Part shown: piece by piece, positions 48,994 to 60,041 of the stretch | How the letters are laid out: each line of letters begins with the position of its first letter | Numbering within the stretch: the first letter of the stretch is position 1 | Source: Ptiloglossa arizonensis | Taxonomy: Eukaryota; Arthropoda; Insecta; Hymenoptera; Colletidae | Length of the DNA stretch: 64,000 nucleotides | Assembly (NCBI RefSeq): GCF_051014685.1 | Contig: NC_135060.1 | Coordinates: 6,820,001 to 6,884,000 of the forward strand | Direction of reading: 5' to 3' | Notes under the pieces: generated by a model | Databases searched by the model: none | Seen by the model: the letters and a program-made list of their open reading frames with translations, nothing else | Told to the model about the DNA's origin: nothing | Program-made: the position numbers and the translations under genes

Positions 48994-49479
48994 CATCGAG
49001 AAATTTTTCACGTCACTTTCGAGAGATTTGAATTTATTATCGCGAGTATCCGAACGTTTGTAATATCGCCTCACAATTGCGAAGCGGATCGATTTACTTT
49101 GAAAAACGCGCCACTCGAATGGGCACTCGAATACGTCGTATATTTACCGAAACTGTCTACGGGACTAATGGAATATACAGTCTGCCTAACGGTGTCCAGA
49201 AGGTCATCATTCTCCGAAGATGAACTCGCGTGGCACCATCATAAACCGGAAATCACGTTATCCCGCACGGAATTTCATGGAGTTGCTATAGCCGTGCGGC
49301 AGAAAATGAACGGTCTGCATCGACCGTTATCGCTCTATTTTCGACTGTTATTGGCACGATTGATCGTCATTTCGAGAATTATATTCAACTCTTCGAACGG
49401 TCTAAGTGATTACTCACGGAGATGGTCACGGTGTTCAAAGTTCTCTCATAGAATAATTGTGCTGAATTTGCAAAAATAA
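48994..49479 (+). other. Exon-like open frame with weak fibronectin III resemblance
   Basis: A 166-codon frame that begins in the right end of the piggyBac-type fossil, so only the later part can be genuine. Its middle section reads LEWALEYVVYLPKLSTGLME then YTVCLTVS, EDELAWHHHKPEITLSR and TEFHGVAIAVRQKMNGLHRP, and lies in a stretch with visibly fewer CpG. The order G-x-x-x-Y-x-V-x-L, W, I-x-L-x-x-T-x-F-x-x-V-x-I-A-V-x-x-x-N-G is reminiscent of the C-to-G strands of a fibronectin type III domain. No strong splice sites were found, so this is tentative. Confidence 0.17.
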
Positions 49480-50090
49480 CGTTTGCAATAACTATTGTTT
49501 CGAAGCAAAATTATTTTTCACGAAGAACGAGTTACGAGTTGGATAAGCAATGATCGTTTGTTAACGCGCTGACAATCGTGTCAGTTTTCCATACTTAAGA
49601 ATATCCTCGATATTTGTGCAAATCGTAGCGTAAAAAATAGAATGAAAAATTCGACAATTTATCGGTGTACTTTTTTTTATAGTATTGCTAACTAAGAAAT
49701 TATGGTACGTTGCTTAAAAATTTACAAGTATCGGAGTTTACCGAGACTTTAGCCCTCGAAAGAAATATAAGTTTTGCCCTGATCAACACCCCTGATCACC
49801 GTGGTATTCAACGCGTTAAATGCTGGTACAATTCGAGAATGATTCGGCGAATAAATGGAGAATATTTCTGTAACTTTTCGTAAAAAAGTTAACATCCCTG
49901 TCACGAGACCACGTTTCGAAACGATCGATTAACCGTAGATCTTCGTCATTGTTTCGCGAGTTCTCGAGACGACACGCGTGGGTGGCGGTTCGACGCGATC
50001 GCGAAAAAGAAATAAAAAGAAAAAAAAAGAAAACGAAAGGGTTAAGAAAAGTACGAGAGAGGAACGCGTTTCGTTAATGAAGCGTAATAA
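49480..50090. other. Non-coding DNA, no gene seen
   Basis: No notable frames; an A/G-rich simple tract lies at about 50005-50040. Confidence 0.6.
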
Positions 50091-50600
50091 AGGGTTCTCG
50101 CGTTTGGTGGCTGTCAAATAACGATAGCCCTGTAATTGGTGTTGCTTTTAACGCCAATCCCAAGCAGCGAGTTCCCTCTCAGGTGCAATCTGCAATTTGC
50201 GAGCGGATTATCGAGGTTTGCGGCACTTCAAAACGGCAATTAAGCTTTCCCTTCTCGAAATTTCCAACGTAATGTAACCCCTGTCACCCTGCGAATTAAT
50301 GGCGCGGCGGTCAGCGAAACGTTACACGGAAATATTACTTTTACCGGGCAAGTTAACCGGAATAATTAAAGCGATGTGCAACAGTGTTTTGATTAGGCGG
50401 CCCGCTAATATTTAGCAACGCGGCCGTGATAAATATCGACGATCAATCGGTAAAATAATTCCGCGCGGGCCCGATTGAATCGCAACTTTAATTGAAATCC
50501 GATCGACCCGATTGGATAAATTAAACTTTGATTAATGCACGTATCGTGACTAACGCGGTTGCAACGTTAAACCCGCGATACCTAATGTTAAGTTATTAAA
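50091..50600. promoter_or_regulatory. Cluster of homeodomain-type ATTA sites, candidate enhancer
   Basis: About 500 bp without notable frames and with reduced CpG on its left half. It contains many ATTA/TAAT cores: CAATTAAGC near 50237, GAATTAATGG near 50292, AATAATTAAAG near 50362, AAATAATTCC near 50453, TTTAATTGAAA near 50488, and AAATTAAACTTTGATTAATG near 50519. Dense Antp/Q50-type homeodomain sites are common in insect developmental enhancers. Whether this cluster exceeds chance for its base composition was not computed. Confidence 0.28.
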
Positions 50601-51527
50601 ACGAATTCGTTCGTGTCGCGCTTCGTTGATAACCAAAGAGGTCGCGAAATTTACGGTACAAACTCGACGACGTTGAACGAATTTTAAAAAATGTTTCGCA
50701 TTGAAATGAATCTACGATAGATCGTGAGAGACACGCGTGTACTGTTCCTTCGTCGAGAAGAATTCAGGACCGACGTAAAGACAAGAACGAATAAATCTTA
50801 ATGTATTACCTTATAAATGGTCGGCCATTTCGATAAAAAACGGTCTCGCAGATTTACGTCTACTTTAACTTCACCGACGTTTAAGTGCCTCTTAACTGCC
50901 ACAATGTCGGGGGTGAGAGTCTCGCGGAGCATGATCCAGAAGGTTGGCGATTCGAATCCTGCGGGTTACATTTTTATTCGTTTCGTACAATTATTCTTTA
51001 ATAGAATACACCTCGACACGATGATGCATCGTGTGCACGCTCGAAACGAATCTTTCGTTCGTGAAGGATCGCTCTAATCAATTTACCCATCCGGGCGAAT
51101 TGACGGATTCTTTCCCCTCGAGCTTAATTTTCAATATGGCAACCGGAGCGTGGCCAGCCACGGTCACGCGAGCAACTACGAAGTTCGATGCAACACGGAA
51201 CCTAAACGATTCCCGACGATTCCTCGAAGAAGAGGATCTTTTGTTCATCGGACAACCGACTACTCCGACCGATCGAAAGATTCCGTTTCGCGGAGCTTAA
51301 TGGTCGAAAGTGGTCCGCGAACGAAAGACTTCTTTACGATTGAAATAAAACGTATTCGAGCTCTATCCATCCGGTGGAATAATCCTCGTAAAAGAGTTAC
51401 GCGCGAGCAATATTCGCGAAGCTGGTGTACCAAGATCTTGCGAGTACAATGGTCGCTCGTTCGGTGGCGTTAATTCGTAACCGCGATTTACGCGTTTTCG
51501 AAACGAGAAAAAAGAAGAGGGGAGAGG
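50601..51527. other. CpG-rich non-coding DNA, no gene seen
   Basis: Short plus-strand frames only. 50940-50970 contains GATTCGAATCC, similar to a tRNA B box, but no tRNA fold (see rejected items). Confidence 0.5.
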
Positions 51528-51571
51528 GTGGAAAAAAAAAAAAATAAGAAAGAGAGAAAGAAAGAAAAAAA
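51528..51571. repeat. A/AG-rich simple tract
   Basis: A 13 bp A run with a TAAG break, then GAAAGAGAGAAAGAAAG and a further A run. Confidence 0.85.
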
Positions 51572-54500
51572 TGGAGAAACTTTACGGAAACGGAAAGAGC
51601 TCGTTACGCGGTAAAAGGTGGTATTCTTTCCTCATCGGATTTTCACCTTTCCGTGGCGGCAGCTTACGGCATAACGAGTGGCCGGGGCTTAAGGTTGCCG
51701 AGCTAAGTGAAACGCTTCCGTTTTCCGTCTGCCAGTTGGCTTTAATCGCGCGGAAACATAACAGTATCGTAAACGTAGAATACGCGTAGACGAAGGCTCA
51801 ATTCCCAAGCCGAAACGACCGCGTTGGGATTTTCACCGGTCGTTCAATTTCTCGTTCGGTTACGCGTTTCTCGGCGTATTAGCCGAGAAGACATCGAAGC
51901 GAAATTAGAAGTAACGCCTGTGTTTGGTATTAACGCGTACCGTCGACGCGGAACGCGTCTCTTAATCCTCTTCGTATCCTTGGAAAAATCGTCGGTGAAA
52001 CAACCGAGCCACGAATGCATTTCGAAACATTCGTACCGAGAATAACAGTTACCAGGGGTAGTTCGATAAATAAGGAGACAATTGCGCGCGACTCGGGAAC
52101 TATTTGTCTCGAGAAGCAACCGGCTTGCGAGGAACGACTCGAAAAGCGACGATCGTCTCGGAAATAACTATAATTAATCCAGCGGGTCGACGTCGCGAAG
52201 CTCGCGTAAAGTAGGTCGCCTCGAGCGTCCCGGCTGACGCGTAACTTCGAAAGGTACGACATTTTTTCAACGCTACGAATTTCAAAGTTGGAGCAGACCT
52301 TTCGAAACAACCCTCTAACACGACACAGCGAAACCCCTGAACGTGTTACTGCCTTTAATACGGAGCAAACGAGACACCTGCCCTCGATTTATCGTCGGTT
52401 GCATCCACGTTTGACAAATTTAATAAACCAACCGTAATTCTTACGGAGTATCCAATTTTTTTAAATCTACTCTCGATGGAACAGAATGGAGATAGAAATT
52501 ACATCGACGAAATTGCGACGTGTCGTGAAACGTGATTCCCTGAAAAATATAGACTTTTAAAGTACACGGTACGTTACAGCGACCAACACCTGGAAACTTT
52601 TTAATTATGTTAGAACAGGTATAGAGGACCCCGCAATCTCTACTTGCCCCGAGCTTCGCGATCTCTAGGGACGGCACTGCCTCCGGATACTCAAACCCGC
52701 GAATAATAGCGAATCCTATAATTGTGTGTGCTATACATACGTACGCGAGTATTCATGACGAAGTTTCGTTTGTGAAGTTAAATGGAGTGACAATAAAAAT
52801 GATCGATTATAAAATATACTTAATATTTTGACTATTATTGTACAAATAATACGTACGATATTGTTCGAACGTTTCTCTCTTCGAGGTATTCGCTCGCGCT
52901 TTGAAAGTCAGAGAAGCTTCGGTGGTGGAAAATTTCTTTACACGATTCTTTCGTAAAAGAAAAAAAACAACGCAATTGGCAGCTGCTGTTCCCTTCGCGT
53001 TAACCAATTACGATCGTACCGCGAAAGTTTCAATGCCTCTGTAATTGTTCGAGCTACTTCGATGTTTCGTTTCACGAGAAGCTTCCGGGGCCCCATGGCG
53101 AGAAAATCGTACCCGATTATGATCGCGGTTACGGAAACCACGAATACGAACGTTTCGTGTGCACTTAACGCTCTATCGAGCGAGCTTTACTCTCTCATTT
53201 TACTCTGTCTTTCAACGATTAAAAAACCAAATTATTTCCCGGTTGCTCGCACCTGATCCACGGATTTCCTCGTCGAACAATCCGAATACGGAACTCTACC
53301 ACGCGAGAATGATTCAAGGTTTAAACGAATCGATCGTTTCGAAAACTGTCCGTGCAGTTAGAATCGAACGATACAGAGTTTTCGTTGTACTTGACACTCT
53401 GTTGCCCGAATGTAACTCCGTCCTTGAAAAATTATCTCAGAACAGATATAGAGGTAAGATCGAATCACTCCCACGATTGTTCGCACGTCCATAAATATCC
53501 CAGAACTTAGCAAAAATTCCTCGATATCGTATTCTCGATCGTGTAACGTAGATTGAACGCGTTCCATCGACAAATCGATCTTTTCGAAAGCTGTACAACC
53601 GTATCCATCCGAATACATCCGAAAGCTCGAAAATCCCCGACATAGAGCAAAATTTCCCAGCGCAGTCGCCTCGGCTGTTCTCGCGACGCGATGGTTGGAC
53701 GTCTTGTTAAAAAAAAATCTTGTTTGCGCGATTCGTCATGCTTAAAAAGTTTTCGTTGCGAGTGACAAATACACGGGTCCACGGTATCGCGAGAATCTAT
53801 TAAGATCCGCAAACAGAAGCGTGTCGGCGTGCGCGCGTGTCGACGATACGAGTCGCGCGAGGTCGCACGGTTAAGCCGGCACCTTATTAGGTTAATTCAA
53901 TTTGAAGTTCCGTGGAAGCGCGTAGACAGAAGGAACTTTATACGAGCGGAGTATAAAGTTCCTCGCCTTTATCGCGTGCAGGTAGACGACGAAAGAGAGA
54001 AACACGTGGAAAAATGTTTCTTCCGCTACGGTGTGTACCGAGTGTCGGCAAGTTTTTAATTTTTACACCGACATCGGGCCACCCCTCGCCCATTCGCCGG
54101 TCACCCTCGACCCACCCCGTCGTTTACGAACTTTCGGTCCGCGCGAGGCCCGAGTGACTTTTTGTGTCGCGGGAGCTCCGCGTGCCCACCGAGTCTGCGA
54201 TATTAACAAATTTCCCGTGGAAATTCCTCCCCGATGTACGATTCCTGTGAGATCGACCGGGGACAGAATGAGAACGGAGAGCGCGGCGGAAGGGTGGTGA
54301 AAACAGCCCTTGGATAAAAGTTGGACGCTTCGACGCCGTGGCATCCAGAGGCCGGGTTGCAACTTTTAACGCGTCTCGAACTCCCTCCCTTCGGGAAGAA
54401 AAAATATTATAAGCGAAAGGGGAGGGCGGAGATCGGAGCAAATTCTCGGCGAATTTTCCACGGATGGTCCATTTCCGTGAGCTTCGTTCGCTTGCACGGG

Positions 54501-54975
54501 TTGCTGGGAAATCGGGTGTATTTTTATAAATTTTTGCAGCTTCGAATGCGTGTCTCGCGTCGCGAGAGCTCGGAAGATACCTCGGACGCGGGTGACCAAA
54601 GTATCGAACGAAGATTTTTTATTCGAGAATAAGGGATAAACGAAACTCGCGAACAAGCGAAATTCTGGGCGTGAGAATTAACGCGAAGATTTCTTTCAAT
54701 TGGCCGTTCAAATTAGCGTTTCGGAGAACTACTTTTTCTTGTTCGATATCGTTCCTCGATGTCACCCCCAAGTATTCTCATTACGGACGATAAATTCGAT
54801 TAGTTTTCGAAACATCGAGCAGTGAGATTTCGAAGAAAAAACGGAACGTAGTGGGTTAGCGCGTACGAAACGAAACACCGGCCGATTTTTCCGAAAATTT
54901 TAGTTGCACAGTTCGACTAACGAGCTCGGAGAATTGGACTCCGAAAACTAATGGAACAATTGTTACTCGGGATTT
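51572..54975. other. CpG-rich non-coding DNA, no gene seen
   Basis: Short chance frames on both strands. 51600-51780 and 53870-54060 have somewhat lower CpG. No domain, RNA gene or transposon end was recognised. Confidence 0.5.
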
Positions 54976-55007
54976 GAAAAAAAAAAAAAAAGAAAAAAAG
55001 AAAAACA
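54976..55007. repeat. A-rich simple tract
   Basis: A run of about 15 A followed by G-interrupted A runs. Confidence 0.85.
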
Positions 55008-56277
55008 CACTCGACATTCTCGACCGAGATACCGTCGGTGTAAAAAAAGTCGAACAAAAGGAAGTAGACACGAACAATGTTTAATTCAACGACTCGGTTG
55101 TCAGGCGCGGCGGATACCCGCGTTACGAAATCGTTGGAACAGTTCCACCGGGACTTCCCCGATAATTTACGATTATAAACACGCCGTTTCCCGAACCGAT
55201 AATAAATACACCGAACGCGTAAACCGGGTACACGGCGAACAATTCTTTCACCCGTTTCTCTCCAAGGCGAATAATACGAGTACCATCTCTCCGAATTAAT
55301 TCGGACACCCGGTTCTCGTTTCTCGAAAACACCCGCGTGGTCCGATAAACACTTCGCCCGTACGCAACGGGGTTAAATTGTTTTCGGTGAAGGTTCTATC
55401 CGCACGAGTCCAGAGCGTAAAACACTGGCGTTCCAACTATCCTTTCCACGGATCAACTCTTTCGAAATCCGGGTTCCGCGCAGCGAAAACATTTTTTAAA
55501 CATCTCCAACGTTAGCACGATTCTCCGCTCGCTCTCGCGTTCAACGTCGCGTACGAGGTTTCCAACGTTAATTCGAGGATCTCGGTGCGGATGTTGTTTC
55601 GAAAAAATGTCAGTTTCGGGATTCGGATCGCGCGTCTCGCTGCGCTTCGTGACGCGCGTACTCAAGCACGACACGAAACGACGCGTCGAAAAACCGGTTT
55701 TGCCGATTGAATCGGGCCGCTGGTACCGGCTCTCCTGTTTCCCGGCAGCAATTGGAAGAAGCAATTCTCACCGGGGAAAATTGATCGCGACCACCAGATT
55801 GCTCGGTAAGACGGGGGATTGTAAAGTCCGGGGTAACCTGCATGCAATTCTCCGGGTTGAGAGTACACGACCGGGTAAAGCCTCCCCCGTTGTTGTCCGC
55901 ACCTCATCCATGATGTAACTGTCGTTCCTGATACCGGCGTTGTTACCGTTGCCACAATTTCCAGCGTGTTTCACGGTTCGGCCGACACGCTCCCTCCATC
56001 GGTAGGTTAAACCGCCCTTTGACCGAGGATCCGTTAATAGTTCGGCCCTGTATCGTTATAATCCTCCTTTGGCTACCGCCCGTCCGGCTCGACCACCGGA
56101 ACTATAACGATAATTGTGCTATTTCGTTGTCTCGTTTGCCGCGTTCGTACAACCGATAGCGACCTTCTCCCGATTTCTGCTACCCTTGGACCGTTGCAAC
56201 CGCGTTACGGTTCCCGTGTCATTTCTCCAGCTGCTTTTTCAATCGTGTGCAACGTGTTTACGATTTTAAACCACCCG
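55008..56277. other. Non-coding DNA; lower-CpG block at 55690-56110
   Basis: Frames at 55607-55974 overlap on both strands and are not convincing. Between about 55690 and 56110 the composition is closer to that of conserved elements. ATCGTTATA near 56052 and TATAACGAT near 56103 are exact complements about 50 bp apart. No gene is supported. Confidence 0.4.
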
Positions 56278-56320
56278 GTACGAAAGCTACGTACGTGAAC
56301 AGAGTACGTAGCTTTCGTAC
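56278..56320. repeat. Perfect 17 bp stem-loop
   Basis: GTACGAAAGCTACGTAC at 56278-56294 is perfectly complementary to GTACGTAGCTTTCGTAC at 56304-56320, with a 9 nt loop GTGAACAGA. Pairing stops exactly at both outer edges, so it is not the core of a longer degenerate hairpin. It is the longest perfect stem noticed in the window. It is too short for a typical microRNA precursor; a recent inverted duplication is the simplest explanation. Confidence 0.9.
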
Positions 56321-57735
56321 GACGTAGATCGACGAATCGGAGTAACAACGAACGTAGGATATTTTCCGGTGTATCGATCTTATTTTTGGGGAAAATTTAT
56401 TCTTCGTTGTTCTTAAAATATCTGTGTTTAGCGCGATGTTTCATCGATATTGCCCGACGATCGTATTTGGCTCTTTATCTTTGACATACGGAGAGCTACA
56501 AGATCGAGAATCTACGTTCGAGTTGTTTCTATTTGGAGTATCTTTGTACGTTCGTAAGATTTGTTTCTTGAATTGGAAAACGGTCCGTGGAAGTCTTAGA
56601 ATTTTGAAACAGGAATGAACGTTGGTTTCTTAAATATTACGCGAGATGCACCGATACAGATTCGTCGATTACGATGAATCGATAGGTATAATCGATACAG
56701 GTATAATCTAATCGATAATAGATCGAACTATAACGACGTGTCTCGTATCAGCGACCCTGGGGGTTTCCCATTAAACTTGCACCTCGCGAGGTCCTGTCTT
56801 GTCATCGAGAGCTCTTCATAATAGATCCTATGGCTAATAAACTTGTAGCTTATATCCTATAACCGAGCAAACACACCGATCCGTGACACAGAACATTGTC
56901 GATCAGAGACACGTATAATCGTCTTTCTCGGATACGAATTTTTAAAAACAAACGAAAACGTGAACAGCTACCGAGTACGTACAAGAAAGAATACAAATTT
57001 ATCCAAATATCTTCTCCGTTGATAAATCGTTGTTTTCGTTCGCCGTGTACCGTTCGAATAAAATTTTGTTCGTCACCGTTACCGAACCGAGATTTCAATT
57101 TTGTTCGAAAATGCAAATTCTAGATCCCCGATCCGAAAGTCTCTCCCGATAAACGAGCTTCCAACGCTTATAGCAACTTATGTATCGCGTTACGGTGTAA
57201 ATTTGTATACAGGGTGAAAGAACGGAAATAAGTAACTTCGAGACTCGAGTAGCTTTACCGACGAATTCGCTAATAGACTCTGGACGAAAAGCACACTTCC
57301 TCTTCTCGTTTTATCCTCTCCGTAGTCGTACTCTATGGTCCTCCGGTGTCTAACGTACGTTCGGGAGCTTAGAGACCTTCCTCTGCTTTCTTAACTCAAC
57401 TACCTTTAGCAAGGTATAGGAATATATTATACGGAACGAGAAGGTGATCGCGGTGCGAGCGAAAACGGAAATTGTAAATAAAAATCGTTCGTACGGAAGC
57501 TTTGGTCCCAAATATTCTATTTTCAAAGATACGTGGACATTGATACGGTATTATCCGTTCTACTTGAAATACAGTAATAACTTAAGAAAGATAAATGATC
57601 GTCGATATTTAAATACATCGATGCGAGTAGAAATAACGACCAACGCGGAGAGACATTACCCGAGCGTCTTTTACGAATTTTAAAAATCGATTTTCTCGAA
57701 AACGAGGGCATCGTTGGAAAAATATTTTATCCCGT
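56321..57735. other. Non-coding DNA, no gene seen
   Basis: AT-richer than average. A POU-type octamer lies at 57112-57119. Short chance frames only. Confidence 0.55.
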
Positions 57736-58173
57736 GTGTTTTTCAAACGCATCGTCGTTAGTCCGAGCGTACACTGCGAATGTTCCAAATCGATACCCTC
57801 GAAACGAAATTCTCGCAGGGAAATATTTTATTCCACGTTTTCGATTAACTTTTACACGACGTGTCGTCGCGCCCCTCCCCCGCGTTACAATTCCCCCTCA
57901 CGGTCGTGTACATGGTACGGAGCTTCTACAAATACGATACCACGTGTTCCGCCGAGAAAAGCCACGTTCGACGAACCTTGGTGGACAACGTTGCTACAGT
58001 CGGATCAAATTCAAATGATCGCTCAAAGCCACCGAGTTATCCCCACCGTACAATTTGGCTACTCCGCTTCCCTATCTCCCGTCTACTCGGCGCACACCAA
58101 GTTGGGTGTGGAAGTCGTGTCTGACGTGATTCTCAATCTGGGAAGCGGCTTAGGGTTGCCGGTTGCGCCTTAA
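57736..58173 (+). other. Open frame with protein-like C-terminal part; possible last exon
   Basis: A 145-codon frame whose last 55 or so codons, from about 58010, read QIQMIAQSHRVIPTVQFGYS, ASLSPVYSAHTKLGVEVVSD and VILNLGSGLGLPVAP before TAA. This Val/Leu/Gly/Pro/Gln-rich content is unlike the shadow frames, and the DNA there (58020-58250) is lower in CpG. Upstream of it the frame is shadow-like; possible acceptors are AGAAAAG at 57962 and GCTACAG at 58001, neither with a strong pyrimidine tract. No family is recognised. A conserved non-coding element is the alternative. Confidence 0.17.
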
Positions 58174-58250
58174 TCCAACTGTAGTCGCCGAAAGATAGTT
58201 CCGCAGTCCCTGTTCCAATAACAGGGTGTCCGATAACTGGTCTCACGAGC

Positions 58251-58940
58251 GACCGTGCGGTAATTCCGTCCGCGAGATCGAATCGAAAATGTGAAACGAA
58301 ATCCTTTCGATGGTTCATCCCTGAACGAACGAACGACAACGGGGAAAAATGTTCAACAATTTTTTCAATCGATTACGATCTCGAAAGTAAGCCAATAGAA
58401 TAAACCGTTTGGAAAACGTTTCGATTCTCTCTGCCCTCTAGACGGTGAAATCCTTTGAATATTCGTAGGGTGTGCGCGGGATCGATCGATCGTTTCGGTC
58501 TTTTTTATCGGAAAACAAAGCCCCGTACGAGAAAGAAAAAATTATTCCACCGTTCTCGATCCGTTGTTTCGCTCAGAGACGATCGTATCGTTGCTTACAC
58601 CGACCGGTTACGGCATCGGCACTCTTTGTATCTCGATCGCTATCGTCGCGCCGCGTAAAATACTCGGTCCCTCGTCGTTGCGTTAAACGACGACCGAATT
58701 TATGATCCGAGACATCGGGCTTAAAAATCGACCTGGGACGAATCAAAGACAAGGTTACGGTGCGGAAAGGGAGAGTCCTCGGGCCGGTTAAGGCGAGCGC
58801 GTTCCGTCTCCACGAGTCAGGTGAGGGTTATGGTCGTTCCATTTCCCAGTAGCGACGGCCACTGAAACACTGTAACGGTAACCGCGCAATTCTGTGATCT
58901 CGTCGACACGGTTTATTCGATCTCCTTGTCTTCTACCGTT
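58251..58940. other. CpG-rich non-coding DNA, no gene seen
   Basis: Short chance frames only. Confidence 0.55.
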
Positions 58941-58942
58941 CT

Positions 58943-59209
58943 TTGTTCAACACGCGCGCATCGATTCGCGATGTGCCGAGCGGAATGCGCGCGTATGTAC
59001 GCGTTATATACCTGCACGTGGACGCGTTCCGAGCGGCGGCCATGGAAATTGCGTTTCCGTGCGGCGAGCGGCCCAATGGTTTAATTACTGGCTTCGATAT
59101 ATTCCTCGATATCGCGAAATCAGAATGGAATAGAGCGGGTGTCGCGTTCGAATACATTTCGGTTACTCGTTATCGTGCCCCATCCCGCGCGAATATTTAT
59201 CGTAAATAA
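58943..59209 (+). other. Exon-like open frame containing copy 1 of the 90 bp block
   Basis: An 88-codon plus frame with VIYLHVDAFRAAAMEIAFPC, GERPNGLITGFDIFLDIAKS and EWNRAGVAFEYISVTRYRAP. P-N-G-x-I-x-G-F/Y-x-I-F is the kind of turn seen between the C and C-prime strands of fibronectin type III domains, and E-W-x-R-A-G-V follows where a strand could. The related block at 59477-59565 keeps similar nucleotides but needs a one-base shift to give the similar peptide DGLIIGPGIFPDI. So either one copy is a broken exon or both are non-coding. The resemblance is weak and no splice sites were convincing. Confidence 0.17.
59026..59117. repeat. Diverged direct repeat of about 90 bp, copy 1
   Basis: Shares with copy 2 (59477-59565) the 20-mer TGGAAATTGCGTTTCCGTGC (A for G near the end in copy 2), then ATGGTTTAATTA 32-33 bp from its start, then CGATATC. 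The order and spacing are kept. The 20-mer contains the dyad GGAAA-TTGCG-TTTCC. Copies are about 450 bp apart. Confidence 0.75.
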
Positions 59210-59476
59210 TAAACGTTCGTTTCCCCGGCGCGCGCACGGTAATTCGGTGTCGTCGATTAATCGGTAGGTTCGTTTCTACTTTACGCGCGAACTTTACGAC
59301 GAGCCACCGAACGAAACGACCACGAAACGAATCAACGAAACACCAAGCCCGCGATTCGGACGCTTGACGAAAAAAAAGCAATAACAGGCGATCGACTCGC
59401 TCGAGCCCCGGTTCGTCAAGAATCAATGGTCTCGCGCGACCGTCCATTGTGTGCACCTGTAAGATGCATGTCTGTG
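59115..59476. other. CpG-rich spacer between the paired blocks, no gene seen
   Basis: A minus frame (59163-59561) covers the spacer and copy 2, but has shadow-like content. Confidence 0.5.
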
Positions 59477-59565
59477 TTTCGAGCGCCAGTGGAAATTGCG
59501 TTTCCATGCACCGACCGACCGATGGTTTAATTATCGGTCCAGGTATTTTCCCCGATATCAAGACC
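59477..59565. repeat. Diverged direct repeat of about 90 bp, copy 2
   Basis: TGGAAATTGCGTTTCCATGC at 59490-59509, ATGGTTTAATTATCGG at 59522-59537 and CCCGATATC at about 59550-59559 correspond in order to copy 1 at 59043, 59076 and 59106. One base is missing in the middle relative to copy 1. Confidence 0.75.
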
Positions 59566-59887
59566 GGTTAGTCGATTCGAAGCGGGTCGAGGGGCGCCGC
59601 TAACGCCGCAACCAGAGCCTCGATTTCTTGCGTATTCGATAACCGCGTTTTAATATTTATCCGCGGAACGTGAACGTTCAGACCGAAGTATCTTCGATGG
59701 GCGACTTCGGGAACGGTGTAGAACGAATCGATGCATCGACGACGATCCTTTTGATTAAGTTCCTTTGACGTTCGAGTAGCACCGTGAGTAACATTGTAAG
59801 GTAACGTTCGTCGGACTATTCTTGAAGCTTTGGACGCACTTATTTGGTCGTTGAAAAGTTTCTTAATTAAATGCCACCTAATTAAAT
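59566..59887. other. Non-coding DNA, no gene seen
   Basis: Only chance-like frames. The left end of the piggyBac-type copy C could not be found here. Confidence 0.5.
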
Positions 59888-60037
59888 GTACTGTTTTCGA
59901 TCTGGGAAAATTTCGTGGTTTGGAATTCAAATTGAAATTTAAATATTACGTTCTCGTGGATGGTAAACGCACGTACGCGAAGTATACAAAAATGTTCTGT
60001 TCTGTAATTTTAAGGGGGGTTCAAAGGGTTTAAAGGG
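59888..60037 (+). mobile_element. piggyBac-type miniature transposon fossil, copy C, truncated and internally deleted
   Basis: From GTACTGTTTTCGATCTGGG through GGAATTCAAATTGAAATTTA, GTTCTCGTGGATGGTAAACG and AAAAATGTTCTGTTCTG, the sequence follows copies A and B in order. The right end keeps only TTCAAAGGGTTTAAAGGG before TTAA (60038-60041). The subterminal part carrying CTTCGAGTGC is missing, as is the left terminal repeat. It is therefore a relic of the same family. Confidence 0.65.
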
Positions 60038-60041
60038 TTAA

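Noticed and set aside
50920..50972. tRNA-like B box (GATTCGAATCC) followed by a short T run
   Set aside because: The T-stem does not pair, no acceptor stem complementary to GGGTTAC is present upstream, and no A box at the right spacing was seen. At most it is a very degraded tRNA relic.
56278..56320. MicroRNA precursor
   Set aside because: The stem is 17 bp with perfect pairing and no extension, shorter than usual animal precursors.
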